Notes: a model not told the origin generated them from the letters alone. A stretch of DNA of 64,000 bases from Christiangramia lutea (GCF_022489035.1 NZ_JAKVTV010000001.1:558001-622000), one strand, 5' to 3'; positions 1 to 9,530 are shown, counted from the stretch's first letter. Translations and numbers: made by a program.

Positions 1-1
1 A

Positions 2-580
2 AATTTTCCTCAATTTACAGGACAGATACAGCAATCATTCGATATTCTAGGAGGTGATTTCAATTTTACCCGCATTGGCTTAAAAGCCGAACATGAGATA
101 AAAAGGCTGGACCGGTCCAGAACAGAATTCATCATGGAAGGGAATTACGGGTTTGGCGACCTTCCTCTGACTCATGCATTTCATGCAAATCCCAATAATC
201 CTGACAGGGATAATCTTTTCAGAAGGTTCTCTGTTGCCGGGAGAAACAGCTTTGAAACTATGTATTACAATGAATTCTTCAGCGATAAGCAGGTGAGCCT
301 TCATGTAAGGCATCAATTGCGACCATTCAGGATTTCAAATTACTTCCAGCCGGAATTGGTCTTCATCTCACGCTATGTTATTGGAGACTTCGAAAACCCG
401 GAAGCTCACCAGGACATCATTTTTGACACCCTCAACCATGGTTATGCTGAATCTGGAATAGAATTAAACAAGATCCTTGCAGGCTTTGGACTTGGAGCAG
501 CATATAGATATGGAGCTTATCACCTTGATGATTTCAAAAAGAACTTTGCCTTTAAGTTCACCTTACAATTGCAGCTTTAA
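2..580 (+). CDS. Outer-membrane beta-barrel protein, C-terminal part (DUF5686-like), cut by window edge
   Basis: The frame is open from base 2 to the stop at 578-580, so only the last ~192 residues are present and the start lies to the left. The visible part has alternating polar and hydrophobic strands rich in Tyr, Phe and Arg and ends in a short amphipathic strand (KFTLQLQL), as expected for the end of an outer-membrane barrel. The spacing of FHANPNN, YYNEFFSDK and HVRHQL resembles the C-terminal barrel of DUF5686/carboxypeptidase-like-regulatory-domain proteins of Bacteroidota; this assignment is by memory of the family. The internal ATG at 134 is not the real start. Confidence 0.72.
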   Translation, partial: NFPQFTGQIQQSFDILGGDFNFTRIGLKAEHEIKRLDRSRTEFIMEGNYGFGDLPLTHAFHANPNNPDRDNLFRRFSVAGRNSFETMYYNEFFSDKQVSLHVRHQLRPFRISNYFQPELVFISRYVIGDFENPEAHQDIIFDTLNHGYAESGIELNKILAGFGLGAAYRYGAYHLDDFKKNFAFKFTLQLQL

Positions 581-627
581 GACAGAAGATTAATCGTTTA
601 ATACGAACTATTTAAAGTAGGTTTTTC

Positions 628-635
628 TAACTTTG
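628..635 (+). promoter_or_regulatory. Putative -7 element (TAACTTTG) for the MMPL exporter gene
   Basis: TAACTTTG fits the Bacteroidota -7 consensus TAnnTTTG and lies 18 bases before the ATG at 654, giving a very short leader. No clear TTTG is seen at the expected -33 distance. Confidence 0.45.
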
Positions 636-653
636 CGCCGCTAAATTACAGCC

Positions 654-3068
654 ATGCATAAGATATTCAGCTTCGGATTCTGGAATTCCATCGCCAGCCT
701 TATTCTTAGAAACAGGATCGCGATTATCATCCTGATAGGCGTTGCTACTTTTTTACTTTCCACGCAATGGAAAAATATGCGCTTCTCTTATACTGAAGCC
801 AACCTGATGCCAGATGATCACCCGGTTAACATCAGTTACAATGATTTCCTGGATAAATTCGGTGAGGAGGGCAACCTTATTTTACTAGGGGTTCAGGATT
901 CAGCGCTTTTTACTCCGGAAAAATTTGCCGCATGGAATGAGCTCACAAACAAGCTTACCACTTATCCGGAAGTAGATCATATCATTTCTCCGGCTAGTCT
1001 GCAGGAACTTAAAAAGTTCGAGGATCCGAAAAGATTTGAAATGGTGCCCGTTTTAAAAGATAGTATTCCGTCCAGCACCGAACTAAAGGAGTTCGAAAAC
1101 AAGCTTTTTACGGAATTACCATTTTACGAGAACCTTGTTTTCAGCTCTCACTCTAATACCATTCAATCTGCATTATACCTGAACAAGGAACTGGTAAACA
1201 CAAAAGCCAGGAAGATATTTGTTCTGGAAGAACTGGATCCATTGATTCAGCAATTTGAAAAAGAGCATGGTATCGACATTAGGGTTTCAGGAATGCCATA
1301 TATCAGAACCCTAAACGCTCAGAATATCGTGGACGAAATTGGTCTTTTTATTCTGGCGGCTTTATTGGTCACATCTCTGATCTTCTTTTTCTTTTTCAGG
1401 TCTATTCGTGCTACGCTTATCTCTATGATCACCGTATGTATCGGGGTAATGTGGGCCTTTGGAGTCATCGGGCTTCTGCATTATGAAATTACGATCCTGA
1501 CGGCACTTATCCCACCACTAATTATTGTTATAGGGATTCCTAACTGTATTTTCCTTATCAATAAATACCAACAGGAGATCAAGAAACATGGTAACCAGGC
1601 GAAATCTCTGCAAAGGGTGATCACCAAGGTTGGGAATGCCACCTTAATGACCAACCTGACCACGGCTTCAGGTTTTGCAACTTTTATCTTAACAGACAGT
1701 CAGCTGCTGAGAGAATTCGGGGTAGTAGCTTCGATTAACATTGTTGCAATTTTCATACTTAGTCTGTTGATCATCCCAATCATCTATAGCTATTTAAGAC
1801 CTCCCAAAGACCGCCATTTAAAACACCTTAATAAAAGATGGATTGGTGGGTTTGTAGACTGGATGGAGAACATGGTTAGAAATCACAGAATTGCGATCTA
1901 TATTTCATCGGTTGTACTTCTTGCAGCCAGTATTATTGGAATTTATACCATCAAGATCTCTGGAAGTATTCTGGAAGATATGCCTAAGAACACTACTTTT
2001 TATAAGGATGTAAAGTTCTTTGAAAGCGAGTTCGATGGAGTAATGCCTATGGAAATACTCATCGACACCAAAAGGCCTAAAGGTGTGATGAAACTTTCTA
2101 CCCTGAAAAGGATGGATGAACTGGAAGAATTTATTGTGGATGTTCCTGAGCTTTCTAAACCACTTTCGGTTAACCGCCTTGTGAAATATTCTAAACAGGC
2201 ATATTACAATGGAAATCCAAAATATTACCAGTTACCGTCCTCGCAAGAGCGTAACTTTATAATGCCTTACGCCAAGAGTCTTTCTTCCAACGAAGGCATC
2301 ATGCAATCTTATGTAGATTCAACAGGTCAGTATGCCCGCATCACCACTTTTATGAAAGATGTTGGTACCGAAAAAATGGAAGAGATCGAAAACGATCTTT
2401 TGCCACAAATAAAAAAGATATTCCCTGAAGAAAGATATGATGTTTCTATTACTGGAAAGGCGCTGTTATTTCAAAAAGGAACCAACTACCTGGTAAGAAA
2501 TCTTATCATTTCACTAGGCCTTGCGATCATATTAATAGCATTATTAATGGCCTGGATGTTCAGAAGTTTTAGAATGATCATTATTTCTTTGGTACCGAAT
2601 TTACTCCCTTTATTGGTTACGGCCGGATTAATGGGCTTCCTGGGAGTTCCAATAAAACCTTCAACAATCCTGGTCTTCAGTATCGCCTTTGGTATTTCTG
2701 TGGACGATACTATTCATTTCCTGGCTAAATACAGGCAGGAATTAAAGGCCAATAACTGGAAGATCAAACGCTCGGTTTATGCAGCTTTAAGAGAAACCGG
2801 GGTAAGTATGTTCTACACCTCTATTGTATTGTTCTTTGGATTCTCTGTATTCATGATAAGTAGCTTTGGCGGAACGGTAGCACTCGGTGGGCTGGTTTCA
2901 GCAACTTTACTATTTGCCATGCTGGCAAACCTGCTATTGCTGCCTTCCCTGTTACTTTCTCTGGAACGTAGTATCGCCAATAAAAAGGTATTAAAAGAAC
3001 CTTCTATGAAGATCATAGAGACCGAAGAGGACGAGAAAAATTTTAAAGCTGAAGAGCGAAAGAATTAA
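654..3068 (+). CDS. MMPL/RND-superfamily exporter
   Basis: An 804-residue inner-membrane transporter of the RND/MMPL (SSD-containing) type. There is one TM helix near residues 20-36, a large periplasmic loop, a cluster of TM helices from about 230 to 390, another TM near 415-437, a second periplasmic loop and a last cluster from about 625 to 780. This is the two-fold repeated 6+6 topology of the family. GISVDDTIHF near residue 680 is the paired-acid TM4 motif used for proton coupling. Such proteins move lipids or hydrophobic compounds; the substrate here is not visible. The C-terminal tail is short and charged. It stands alone, with its own promoter element, upstream of asnS. Confidence 0.88.
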   Translation: MHKIFSFGFWNSIASLILRNRIAIIILIGVATFLLSTQWKNMRFSYTEANLMPDDHPVNISYNDFLDKFGEEGNLILLGVQDSALFTPEKFAAWNELTNKLTTYPEVDHIISPASLQELKKFEDPKRFEMVPVLKDSIPSSTELKEFENKLFTELPFYENLVFSSHSNTIQSALYLNKELVNTKARKIFVLEELDPLIQQFEKEHGIDIRVSGMPYIRTLNAQNIVDEIGLFILAALLVTSLIFFFFFRSIRATLISMITVCIGVMWAFGVIGLLHYEITILTALIPPLIIVIGIPNCIFLINKYQQEIKKHGNQAKSLQRVITKVGNATLMTNLTTASGFATFILTDSQLLREFGVVASINIVAIFILSLLIIPIIYSYLRPPKDRHLKHLNKRWIGGFVDWMENMVRNHRIAIYISSVVLLAASIIGIYTIKISGSILEDMPKNTTFYKDVKFFESEFDGVMPMEILIDTKRPKGVMKLSTLKRMDELEEFIVDVPELSKPLSVNRLVKYSKQAYYNGNPKYYQLPSSQERNFIMPYAKSLSSNEGIMQSYVDSTGQYARITTFMKDVGTEKMEEIENDLLPQIKKIFPEERYDVSITGKALLFQKGTNYLVRNLIISLGLAIILIALLMAWMFRSFRMIIISLVPNLLPLLVTAGLMGFLGVPIKPSTILVFSIAFGISVDDTIHFLAKYRQELKANNWKIKRSVYAALRETGVSMFYTSIVLFFGFSVFMISSFGGTVALGGLVSATLLFAMLANLLLLPSLLLSLERSIANKKVLKEPSMKIIETEEDEKNFKAEERKN

Positions 3069-3089
3069 AAATGTTAATAAAACAGCCTG

Positions 3090-3121
3090 CTTGCTAAGCT
3101 TCAGGCGAAAAACTATCTTTG
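3090..3121 (+). promoter_or_regulatory. Putative asnS promoter
   Basis: CTTG at 3090-3093, a 20-base spacer, then TATCTTTG at 3114-3121. This fits the Bacteroidota pattern (T)TTG-N17-23-TAnnTTTG and would start transcription near 3128, about 15 bases before the ATG. Confidence 0.6.
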
Positions 3122-3142
3122 TTTTTTCTAAATTTCAACTAA

Positions 3143-4585
3143 ATGATACAAGCAAAAGTCGCTGAAATACTGGAAAGCGATCAGTTTTTACAGGAACACC
3201 ATATTAAAGGATGGGTACGCTCTTTCAGGAGCAATAGATTCATCGCCCTTAATGATGGTTCAACCCTAAAAAACCTTCAGTGTGTTATCGATTTTGAAAA
3301 TACCGATGAAGACCTTATTAAAAGGATTAATGTTGGTGCTGCGATCTCTGTGAAAGGAACTTTAATAGAAAGCCAGGGAAGCCAGCAACGTGTGGAGATC
3401 GAGGTTACAGATCTTGAGATCCTTGGAGATGCAAATCCTGAAGAGGTTAAATTAACCATCTTATCTCCTAAGAAACACAGCATGGAGAAACTTCGTGAGC
3501 AGGCTCATTTAAGAGTTCGCACCAATACTTTTGGAGCGGTGATGAGAGTTCGAAGCAGGCTGTCTTTTGCTGTGCATAAATATTTCCAGGACAGGAACTT
3601 TTATTATGTAAATACTCCAATAATCACAGGAAGTGATGCTGAAGGAGCCGGCGAAATGTTCAAGGTTACGAATATGGACCTGAAAAATCCGCCAAAGAAT
3701 GAAGACGGAAGTATCAATTATAAAGAGGATTTCTTTGGTAAGGAAACCAATCTTACCGTATCAGGACAGTTAGAGGCTGAAACTTTTGCTTTAGGATTAG
3801 GACAGGTTTATACTTTTGGACCAACCTTCCGTGCTGAAAATTCCAACACTTCCAGGCATCTTGCTGAATTCTGGATGATAGAACCCGAAGTTGCCTTTTG
3901 TGACCTTGACCAGAATATGGATCTTGCAGAAGATTTTATAAAATATGTCCTGAAATATATTCTGAAGCATTGTAAGGATGATCTCGAGTTTCTTGCCCAG
4001 AGACAGGAGAATGAAGATAAGCTTAAGCCAAAGGCTGAAAGAAGCGATATGAACCTTCTGGATAAATTGAACTTCGTTTTGGAAAATAACTTCAAGCGTG
4101 TAAGTTATACCGAGGCTATCGAAATACTAAAAAATTCCAAGCCTAATAAGAAAAAGAAATTCAATTATATCATTGAAGAATGGGGTGCCGACTTACAGAG
4201 TGAGCACGAAAGATATCTTGTGGAGAAGCATTTTAAATGTCCGGTGATCTTATTCGATTACCCAGCAGATATCAAAGCTTTTTACATGCGTCTGAATGAA
4301 GATGGCAAAACTGTAAGGGCGATGGATATTCTATTCCCGGGAATTGGAGAGATCGTTGGTGGAAGCCAGCGGGAAGAACGCCTGGACGTGCTTAAGGAAA
4401 AAATGGCCGAACTGGACATTCCTGAGGAAGAACTCTGGTGGTACCTGGACACCCGTAAATTCGGAACCTGTGTGCACAGTGGCTTCGGACTTGGTTTTGA
4501 AAGACTGGTTCAGTTCACTACAGGAATGGGAAATATTCGTGATGTAATTCCTTTCCCAAGAACTCCGCAGAACGCAGAATTTTAA
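3143..4585 (+). CDS. asnS: Asparaginyl-tRNA synthetase
   Basis: Charges tRNA-Asn with asparagine in the cytoplasm. At 480 residues it is normal for a bacterial AsnRS. It has an N-terminal OB-fold anticodon-binding domain (about 15-100, including GWVRSFRS) and a class II catalytic core. Motif 2 is FRAENSNTSRHLAEFW near residue 228, and motif 3 is GFGLGFERLVQF near 450. The Asn-type signature EVAFCDLDQN follows motif 2. The ATG at 3143 sits just behind a well-placed promoter. The next gene starts 4 bases after the stop, so the pseudouridine synthase is probably co-transcribed. Confidence 0.97.
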   Translation: MIQAKVAEILESDQFLQEHHIKGWVRSFRSNRFIALNDGSTLKNLQCVIDFENTDEDLIKRINVGAAISVKGTLIESQGSQQRVEIEVTDLEILGDANPEEVKLTILSPKKHSMEKLREQAHLRVRTNTFGAVMRVRSRLSFAVHKYFQDRNFYYVNTPIITGSDAEGAGEMFKVTNMDLKNPPKNEDGSINYKEDFFGKETNLTVSGQLEAETFALGLGQVYTFGPTFRAENSNTSRHLAEFWMIEPEVAFCDLDQNMDLAEDFIKYVLKYILKHCKDDLEFLAQRQENEDKLKPKAERSDMNLLDKLNFVLENNFKRVSYTEAIEILKNSKPNKKKKFNYIIEEWGADLQSEHERYLVEKHFKCPVILFDYPADIKAFYMRLNEDGKTVRAMDILFPGIGEIVGGSQREERLDVLKEKMAELDIPEEELWWYLDTRKFGTCVHSGFGLGFERLVQFTTGMGNIRDVIPFPRTPQNAEF

Positions 4586-4589
4586 TTAC

Positions 4590-5459
4590 TTGAAAATACT
4601 TGAAACCCATATTGTTCCTGCAATCTTTAAGAAAATAAGATTGCAGGAATATGCGGTTTCTGTTTTTACTTCCATACAAACCCGCAGCGGACTTAAAAAA
4701 GCGATCAAAAAGGGTTTGCTCCTCATTGATGGTCGAAAAGCAACTACTGCCGACTGGATTAAAGAAGGCCAAAAAATAGATCTGCTTCAAACCGAAAACA
4801 CCTCCAAAAAGATCTTCCGTTTAAATATGGAAATAGTCTTCGAGGACAACCATATTGCGATAATTAACAAACCTACAGGTTATCCTACAAGTGGTAATTA
4901 TTTCAGGACTATAGAGAATGCCCTTCCCCATAATTTAAGTCCTTCCAAAGATATTGGATCACTTCCTTATCCTCTTCCAGCCCATAGATTAGACAATCCT
5001 ACTTCCGGAATTTTACTCTGCGCGAAAACAAGAAATTCACTGGCGAATCTTCAGAAGAGTTTTGCCTCAAAAAATATCCAAAAGACCTATTTCGCCCTGG
5101 TACATGGAAAAGTCTTTTCAAACAGGGTAATAGATTCAGAAATAGATGGAAAACCTGCAAAAACAGTAATCGGGCCAATTAATTTTTTTAAAATTCAGGA
5201 AGCATTTTATACGTTGTTAGAAGCAAAACCGTTAACAGGTAAAACACATCAAATAAGGATACATCTACATAGAGGTGGCTATCCTATTGTTGGTGATAAA
5301 ATTTACGGTAAAGGTGAAAAAGGTTATTTTAAAAATAAAAATCTTTTCTTGTTCTCGGGGAAAGTAAAATTTTTACATCCGGTGACAACACAGGAAATGA
5401 ACTTCAGCCTTCAACTACCAAAAAAATTTAGGGTCCTTGAAAATTACAGGATCTCTTAA
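4590..5459 (+). CDS. RluA-family pseudouridine synthase
   Basis: Isomerises uridine to pseudouridine in rRNA or tRNA. The 289-residue protein has an S4-like N-terminal part (about 30-70) and a catalytic domain with HRLDNPTSGILL near residue 131, whose Asp is the nucleophile of the RluA/RsuA superfamily. Later come QIRIHLHRGGYPIVGD, a hallmark of the RluA group. The target base cannot be told from sequence. The start is a TTG at 4590, four bases after the asnS stop; no ATG is near. Its end overlaps the long open frame before rpoN but not the rpoN start chosen here. Confidence 0.9.
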   Translation: MKILETHIVPAIFKKIRLQEYAVSVFTSIQTRSGLKKAIKKGLLLIDGRKATTADWIKEGQKIDLLQTENTSKKIFRLNMEIVFEDNHIAIINKPTGYPTSGNYFRTIENALPHNLSPSKDIGSLPYPLPAHRLDNPTSGILLCAKTRNSLANLQKSFASKNIQKTYFALVHGKVFSNRVIDSEIDGKPAKTVIGPINFFKIQEAFYTLLEAKPLTGKTHQIRIHLHRGGYPIVGDKIYGKGEKGYFKNKNLFLFSGKVKFLHPVTTQEMNFSLQLPKKFRVLENYRIS

Positions 5460-5515
5460 CAAAATTTTACCACAAACATGGATAGTGCCAAAGCGAGGTT
5501 GGCCTGTATTTTCCT

Positions 5516-5523
5516 TATTTTTG
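5516..5523 (+). promoter_or_regulatory. Putative -7 element (TATTTTTG) for rpoN
   Basis: TATTTTTG matches TAnnTTTG and lies 18 bases before the preferred rpoN ATG at 5542. It argues against the upstream in-frame ATG at 5437, which lies inside the pseudouridine synthase gene. No convincing -33 element was found. Confidence 0.45.
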
Positions 5524-5541
5524 TTAGAGACGCAAAATTTT

Positions 5542-7002
5542 ATGCTGAAGCAACAATTAAATTTTAAACTATCACAGAAGCTATCTCCACAGCAGATTCA
5601 GCTTATGAAACTCATTCAATTGCCCACCCAGGCATTCGAACAAAGGATTAAGCAGGAACTTGAAGAAAATCCGGCGCTGGAAGATGGAAAGGAAGAGAAA
5701 ATTGATGAGTACGAAGATCTGGGAAATGAAAATTCGGCTGAAGATGATTATGATAGTGAAACCATAGAAACTGAAATAGATGTTGATGAATATTTAAGCG
5801 ACGACGAAATTCCAAGTTATCGACTCAACACCAATAATTACAGTCCAGACGATGATGACAAACAGGTGCCTTATGCCGCAGGAACTTCGTTTACACAACA
5901 TTTAAAAACCCAGCTTAGTACGGTAAGGCTTGATGAAACTGAAGAAGAGATCGCAGAATTTCTGGTTGGTAGTGTGGACGAAAGTGGATACATACGCCGT
6001 AGTGTTCAGGATATAGTTGACGACCTGGCTTTTACCCAGAATATTTATACCGACGAAGAAACTGTGGAAAAAGTGCTTCAGAAGGTACAAAAACTAGATC
6101 CTGCAGGTGTTGGTGCAAGAAGTCTTGAAGAATGCCTTCTTATTCAATTGAATCGTAGAGAACAAACGAAACAGGTTGAACTGGCAAAAGACATTATGGA
6201 ACGCTCTTTTGATCATTTCAGCAAGAAACATTACTCAAAACTTCTATCCAGGCATGACATTACTGAGGATGAGCTGCGCGATGCTATCGAGGTGATAGAA
6301 CATTTAAATCCTAAGCCCGGTGGAGCTTATTCAGGTAACACCAGAATGGTTGAACATGTGATCCCAGATTTCACCATTAAGATCGAAGATGGTGAACTAC
6401 AGCTTTCTCTCAATGGACGAAATGCTCCGGAAATGCACATTTCCCGGGATTATAACAATATGCTTAAAGGTTATAAGGAATCAAAAGAAAAGACTAAAGC
6501 TCAGAAGGATGCGGTGATGTTCATCAAGCAAAAACTGGATGCTGCAAAATGGTTCATAGAAGCTATTAAGCAAAGACAACAAACTCTGATGGTAACCATG
6601 AGTTCTATCATGAACTACCAAAAAGAATACTTCTTAACAGGTGATGAGCGTAATCTAAGGCCAATGATCCTGAAAGATATCGCAGACGAAATAGAGATGG
6701 ATGTATCTACGGTATCGCGGGTGGCAAATTCAAAATATGTTGATACACCCTATGGCACTAAGTTGATCAAGGAATTCTTTTCTGAATCAATGAAAAATGA
6801 CCAGGGTGAAGATGTTTCGACCCGCGAGATCAAAAAGATCCTGGAAATGTCTATTGAAGAAGAGGATAAAAGAAAACCCTTAACGGACGAAAAACTCGCC
6901 AAAGTTTTAAAGGGAAAAGGTTATCCAATAGCAAGAAGAACTGTAGCAAAATACAGGGAACAGCTAGACATTCCAGTAGCCCGTTTACGTAAAGAAATTT
7001 AA
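5542..7002 (+). CDS. rpoN: RNA polymerase sigma-54 factor
   Basis: Sigma-54 directs RNA polymerase to -24/-12 promoters and needs AAA+ activators. The start at 5542 gives 486 residues and begins with the expected activator-interacting region (MLKQQLNFKLSQKLSPQQIQ and the Gln/Leu-rich helix after it). An acidic linker follows (about 50-100), then the core-binding domain. A helix-turn-helix lies near 380-410 (DIADEIEMDVSTVSRVANSK). The RpoN box is ARRTVAKYRE near residue 467. An in-frame ATG at 5437 would add 35 residues lacking family similarity and overlap the previous gene, so it is rejected. Confidence 0.96.
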   Translation: MLKQQLNFKLSQKLSPQQIQLMKLIQLPTQAFEQRIKQELEENPALEDGKEEKIDEYEDLGNENSAEDDYDSETIETEIDVDEYLSDDEIPSYRLNTNNYSPDDDDKQVPYAAGTSFTQHLKTQLSTVRLDETEEEIAEFLVGSVDESGYIRRSVQDIVDDLAFTQNIYTDEETVEKVLQKVQKLDPAGVGARSLEECLLIQLNRREQTKQVELAKDIMERSFDHFSKKHYSKLLSRHDITEDELRDAIEVIEHLNPKPGGAYSGNTRMVEHVIPDFTIKIEDGELQLSLNGRNAPEMHISRDYNNMLKGYKESKEKTKAQKDAVMFIKQKLDAAKWFIEAIKQRQQTLMVTMSSIMNYQKEYFLTGDERNLRPMILKDIADEIEMDVSTVSRVANSKYVDTPYGTKLIKEFFSESMKNDQGEDVSTREIKKILEMSIEEEDKRKPLTDEKLAKVLKGKGYPIARRTVAKYREQLDIPVARLRKEI

Positions 7003-7640
7003 TGAAAGTATTACTTAAGGTTGCCTCCTACTTATTTCATCCACTGTGGATGCCGTTTGCAGGCAGTTTATTCTATTTCCTGTTTACTCCAAGGTTCTTC
7101 CCGGAAGAGATCATAAAAGCCAAGTTAATGGCTATTGCCATTATCACGATTTTTATTCCGGTTGTATTTTATTTCTTATTAAAAAATCTAGGGAGGGCCG
7201 AGAATATTTTCCTGGATAAAGTAGGTGAAAGAAAGTGGCCTCTATTCTTTTTTATTTTACTCAGCTTAATGGTACTGAACCAGGTACTAAACATATACAA
7301 CTATCCGGCACTTTTCTATTACTTCGCAGGAATCCTCATTTCATCGGTCATTGCATATATATTCACCTGGTTTAGAATTAAAATAAGTCTGCATATGGTT
7401 GGGATTGCCGGACTGCTCATGTTCGTAATCGGTTTCTGTATTTATTTTCACCTGTACTTCATTTATACCATTAGCTTTTTAATAATTGCGGCAGGATTAA
7501 GTGCTTCTTCCAGGCTATATTACAAGGCACATACCAGGTTTGAACTTACTCTTGGCTTTTTTACAGGATTAGCACCACAATTGGCAATGTTCAGCCTGTG
7601 GTTTACAGAATATAGAATGTCAGACCTATTTTTAAGGTAG
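7002..7640 (+). CDS. Conserved multi-spanning membrane protein of unknown function
   Basis: A 212-residue, strongly hydrophobic protein with about six predicted TM helices (roughly 10-30, 43-60, 77-95, 103-122, 132-170 in two parts, and 185-203). The ATG shares its first base with the rpoN stop codon (TAATG), so translation is probably coupled to rpoN. A similar small membrane protein often follows rpoN in flavobacteria, from memory; no function is known to me. PAP2-like folding is possible, but the phosphatase motifs are absent. Its last 38 bases overlap the convergent gene on the other strand. Confidence 0.8.
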   Translation: MKVLLKVASYLFHPLWMPFAGSLFYFLFTPRFFPEEIIKAKLMAIAIITIFIPVVFYFLLKNLGRAENIFLDKVGERKWPLFFFILLSLMVLNQVLNIYNYPALFYYFAGILISSVIAYIFTWFRIKISLHMVGIAGLLMFVIGFCIYFHLYFIYTISFLIIAAGLSASSRLYYKAHTRFELTLGFFTGLAPQLAMFSLWFTEYRMSDLFLR

Positions 7641-8322
7641 AAAGGCCTAGCTCCTCATTATCTACCGTTGCATCCTTAAAGAATGGGTTTAGCGCGTAAT
7701 AGAATTGAAAGTTGAACGTATTATAGCCAAAAGTAAAGGTAGCTCCCATTCGAAATCTATCCAATTCTGAAAGATTATTCACAATAATCTCTTGCGTATT
7801 GTCCCTATACCGGCTTTTGAAATGGTATACATAGCCAAGACGAAAGCCTCCATAAATTCTCCAAAACTTATAGGAATCAAATGTGGAAGTTCTCCATCTA
7901 AACTCAATAGGCGCTTCAATTAGCTGGGTGGTAAACCGATTAGTACTGTAATCATCTTCTCCATCAAGGGATTCAAAAATTGTATTCCCCTCGCTATCCT
8001 TTCCTATAAAAAGATTTTGCCCGTAGGTGTTTATAGACCATCCAAGACCAACTCCCAAGGCTATATTCCGCCTTCTATTTAGAGGAAAGTCACGAATAAA
8101 ACCAAGGTTTAGACCACCGGAAAAACTTTCCTGGGAAATATTGGATGGCCTTTCTGTAACCAAATTAAAATGAAAACCTGCATAGAATTGATCTTCCCGG
8201 TAAAGGCTATCAATAGTAAAAGGGACGGTATCTGGTATTTTATACTGTTCCTTTTCCTCCTGCGATTGTGAAAGGAAAGGCACTAAAAAGAAGAAGAAGA
8301 GAAATAAATTCTTACAGTTCAT
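7603..8322 (-). CDS. Outer-membrane beta-barrel protein, PorT-like
   Basis: A 239-residue protein with a Sec signal peptide (N-terminal Phe/Leu-rich stretch ending SQSQ near residue 20). Its body is made of alternating strands with Gly and aromatic residues (GLNLGFIRDFPL, FRLGYVYHF, GATFTFGYNTFNFQFYY) and it ends in a hydrophobic strand (GLTFYIL). This fits the PorT-family/outer-membrane beta-barrel group common in Bacteroidota. A ligand or partner cannot be assigned. It lies just after the terminator of the exbD operon, on the same strand, so it probably has its own transcript. The 3' end overlaps the convergent membrane-protein gene. Confidence 0.75.
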   Translation of the reverse strand: MNCKNLFLFFFFLVPFLSQSQEEKEQYKIPDTVPFTIDSLYREDQFYAGFHFNLVTERPSNISQESFSGGLNLGFIRDFPLNRRRNIALGVGLGWSINTYGQNLFIGKDSEGNTIFESLDGEDDYSTNRFTTQLIEAPIEFRWRTSTFDSYKFWRIYGGFRLGYVYHFKSRYRDNTQEIIVNNLSELDRFRMGATFTFGYNTFNFQFYYALNPFFKDATVDNEELGLSTLKIGLTFYIL

Positions 8323-8349
8323 TACTGGTTGGATCTAAAGTTTAAATAT

Positions 8350-8390
8350 AAAAAAACATCCTGTCTGGATTACCCAAACAGGATGTTTTA
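8350..8390 (-). terminator. Rho-independent terminator after the exbB-exbD operon
   Basis: A 9-bp perfect stem (ACATCCTGT at 8356-8364, ACAGGATGT at 8378-8386) with a 13-base loop is flanked by A- and T-runs. On the minus strand the hairpin is followed by a run of T, so it terminates the operon 20 bases after the second exbD stop. Confidence 0.8.
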
Positions 8391-8409
8391 TATAATTAAA
8401 TAGAAAAGA

Positions 8410-8892
8410 TTATTCAACGTTTTGCCGGGCATCACCTACAACGGTCGTGTAGTTGATTTTAAGCGCCTCAGCTTTTCTTAATTCCTGTTTAATATCAGAA
8501 ACAAGTCCCATGTTCGTCTCTTCATCTACCTTTAAAGCAGTAGTTAGATAGGGAATTAATTCCTCTCTTTTAGACTCTCTTTCAGAATAGATAAACTGCT
8601 GTACTTCTTCAACACTCGCAAATTTATCGTTTAACTGAATTCGGGCTTCTGTTCCATATTGAGCCTGATATCTTTTGCTCGGTTTTCCGGCATAGATATA
8701 CATGATCAAATCTTTCTTATCAAGTTTTTCAACCTGGTCAGCAAATGGTAATTTGTTTTGTACCATCAGGGTATTCTGACGCATTACCGTAGCAACCATA
8801 AAGAAAAATAAGAGCATGAAAACGATATCAGGTAAAGATGCCGTACTAATTGCAGGCAAATCTCCAGATTTCTTCTTTTTAAATTTAGACAT
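8410..8892 (-). CDS. ExbD/TolR-type biopolymer transport protein (second copy)
   Basis: ExbD-type proteins form, with ExbB, the proton channel that energises TonB. This 160-residue copy has a basic cytoplasmic N terminus (KFKKKKSGD), then one TM helix near residues 20-40 (LPDIVFMLLFFFMVATVM) holding the conserved proton-channel Asp. The periplasmic domain ends with the helical-sheet region AEALKINYTTVVGDARQN. It follows the first exbD by 29 bases and is the last gene of the operon before the terminator. Paired exbD genes are usual in Bacteroidota gliding/TonB clusters. Confidence 0.9.
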   Translation of the reverse strand: MSKFKKKKSGDLPAISTASLPDIVFMLLFFFMVATVMRQNTLMVQNKLPFADQVEKLDKKDLIMYIYAGKPSKRYQAQYGTEARIQLNDKFASVEEVQQFIYSERESKREELIPYLTTALKVDEETNMGLVSDIKQELRKAEALKINYTTVVGDARQNVE

Positions 8893-8921
8893 AATTAAAG
8901 TCGTTTTCGTTTGTTAATGCT

Positions 8922-9530
8922 CTAGCTTGTTGGTTCGGCTTCAGATAATTTCTGCGGGATCATATTGGTAACCACATCGATCTTCTCTTTCAGAGCATCT
9001 TTGTCTCCGTTAAATTGCGGATCGTTGTATTTGTCTTCCATTTCTGTAAAAGACATCCCATACATACGCTGTGCTTCCCGATCTCTTAGCTGATTATAAG
9101 CAGCCACAAGTTCATTCTGTACTGCTATATAAGTACCATATTCAGTACCCCTGTTGTTTACTAACGAAATAATGGCCTTTTGAGGATTCACAGAAGAGTT
9201 TGGATCTTTCGCTCCCTGGCAGAAGCTACATGCTTCATCACCAGTTCCAGCTCCATTATCCAGGAATTCTACTGCTGCATCTCTAAGGTCAGAAATTTCC
9301 ATTTCCTCATCTTCAACAAGTAATTGGTTATTACTATTAACCAGCACTGTAAAGATGTTACGCTGTTTAATTACCGGCGGCTCAACGTCTTCGGGTTGCC
9401 ATGGCGGTAATTTCCTACTTATCCCGCTATCTGTCTCAATGGTAGTAGTTACCAGGAAGAAGATAAGAAGTAAGAAGGCGATGTCTGCCATAGACCCGGC
9501 GTTAACTTCCGGTGCTGATCTCTTTGCCAT
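8922..9530 (-). CDS. ExbD/TolR-type biopolymer transport protein (first copy), with a CxxC insert
   Basis: The chosen ATG at 9530 gives 202 residues beginning MAKRSAPEVNAGSMADIAFL. The TM helix (SMADIAFLLLIFFLVTTTI) carries the conserved Asp of the ExbD proton path. A longer frame to 9590 runs into the previous gene and lacks family similarity. The periplasmic domain is longer than in the neighbouring copy and holds a CSFC motif near residue 100, not found in classical ExbD. The C-terminal part is helical and charged. One base separates it from the 145-residue membrane-protein gene upstream. Confidence 0.9.
   Translation of the reverse strand: MAKRSAPEVNAGSMADIAFLLLIFFLVTTTIETDSGISRKLPPWQPEDVEPPVIKQRNIFTVLVNSNNQLLVEDEEMEISDLRDAAVEFLDNGAGTGDEACSFCQGAKDPNSSVNPQKAIISLVNNRGTEYGTYIAVQNELVAAYNQLRDREAQRMYGMSFTEMEDKYNDPQFNGDKDALKEKIDVVTNMIPQKLSEAEPTS

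Noticed and set aside
5437-5541. Extended N terminus of RpoN from the ATG at 5437
   Set aside because: The extra 35 residues overlap the previous gene and lack sigma-54 similarity. A -7 element lies between this ATG and the one at 5542.
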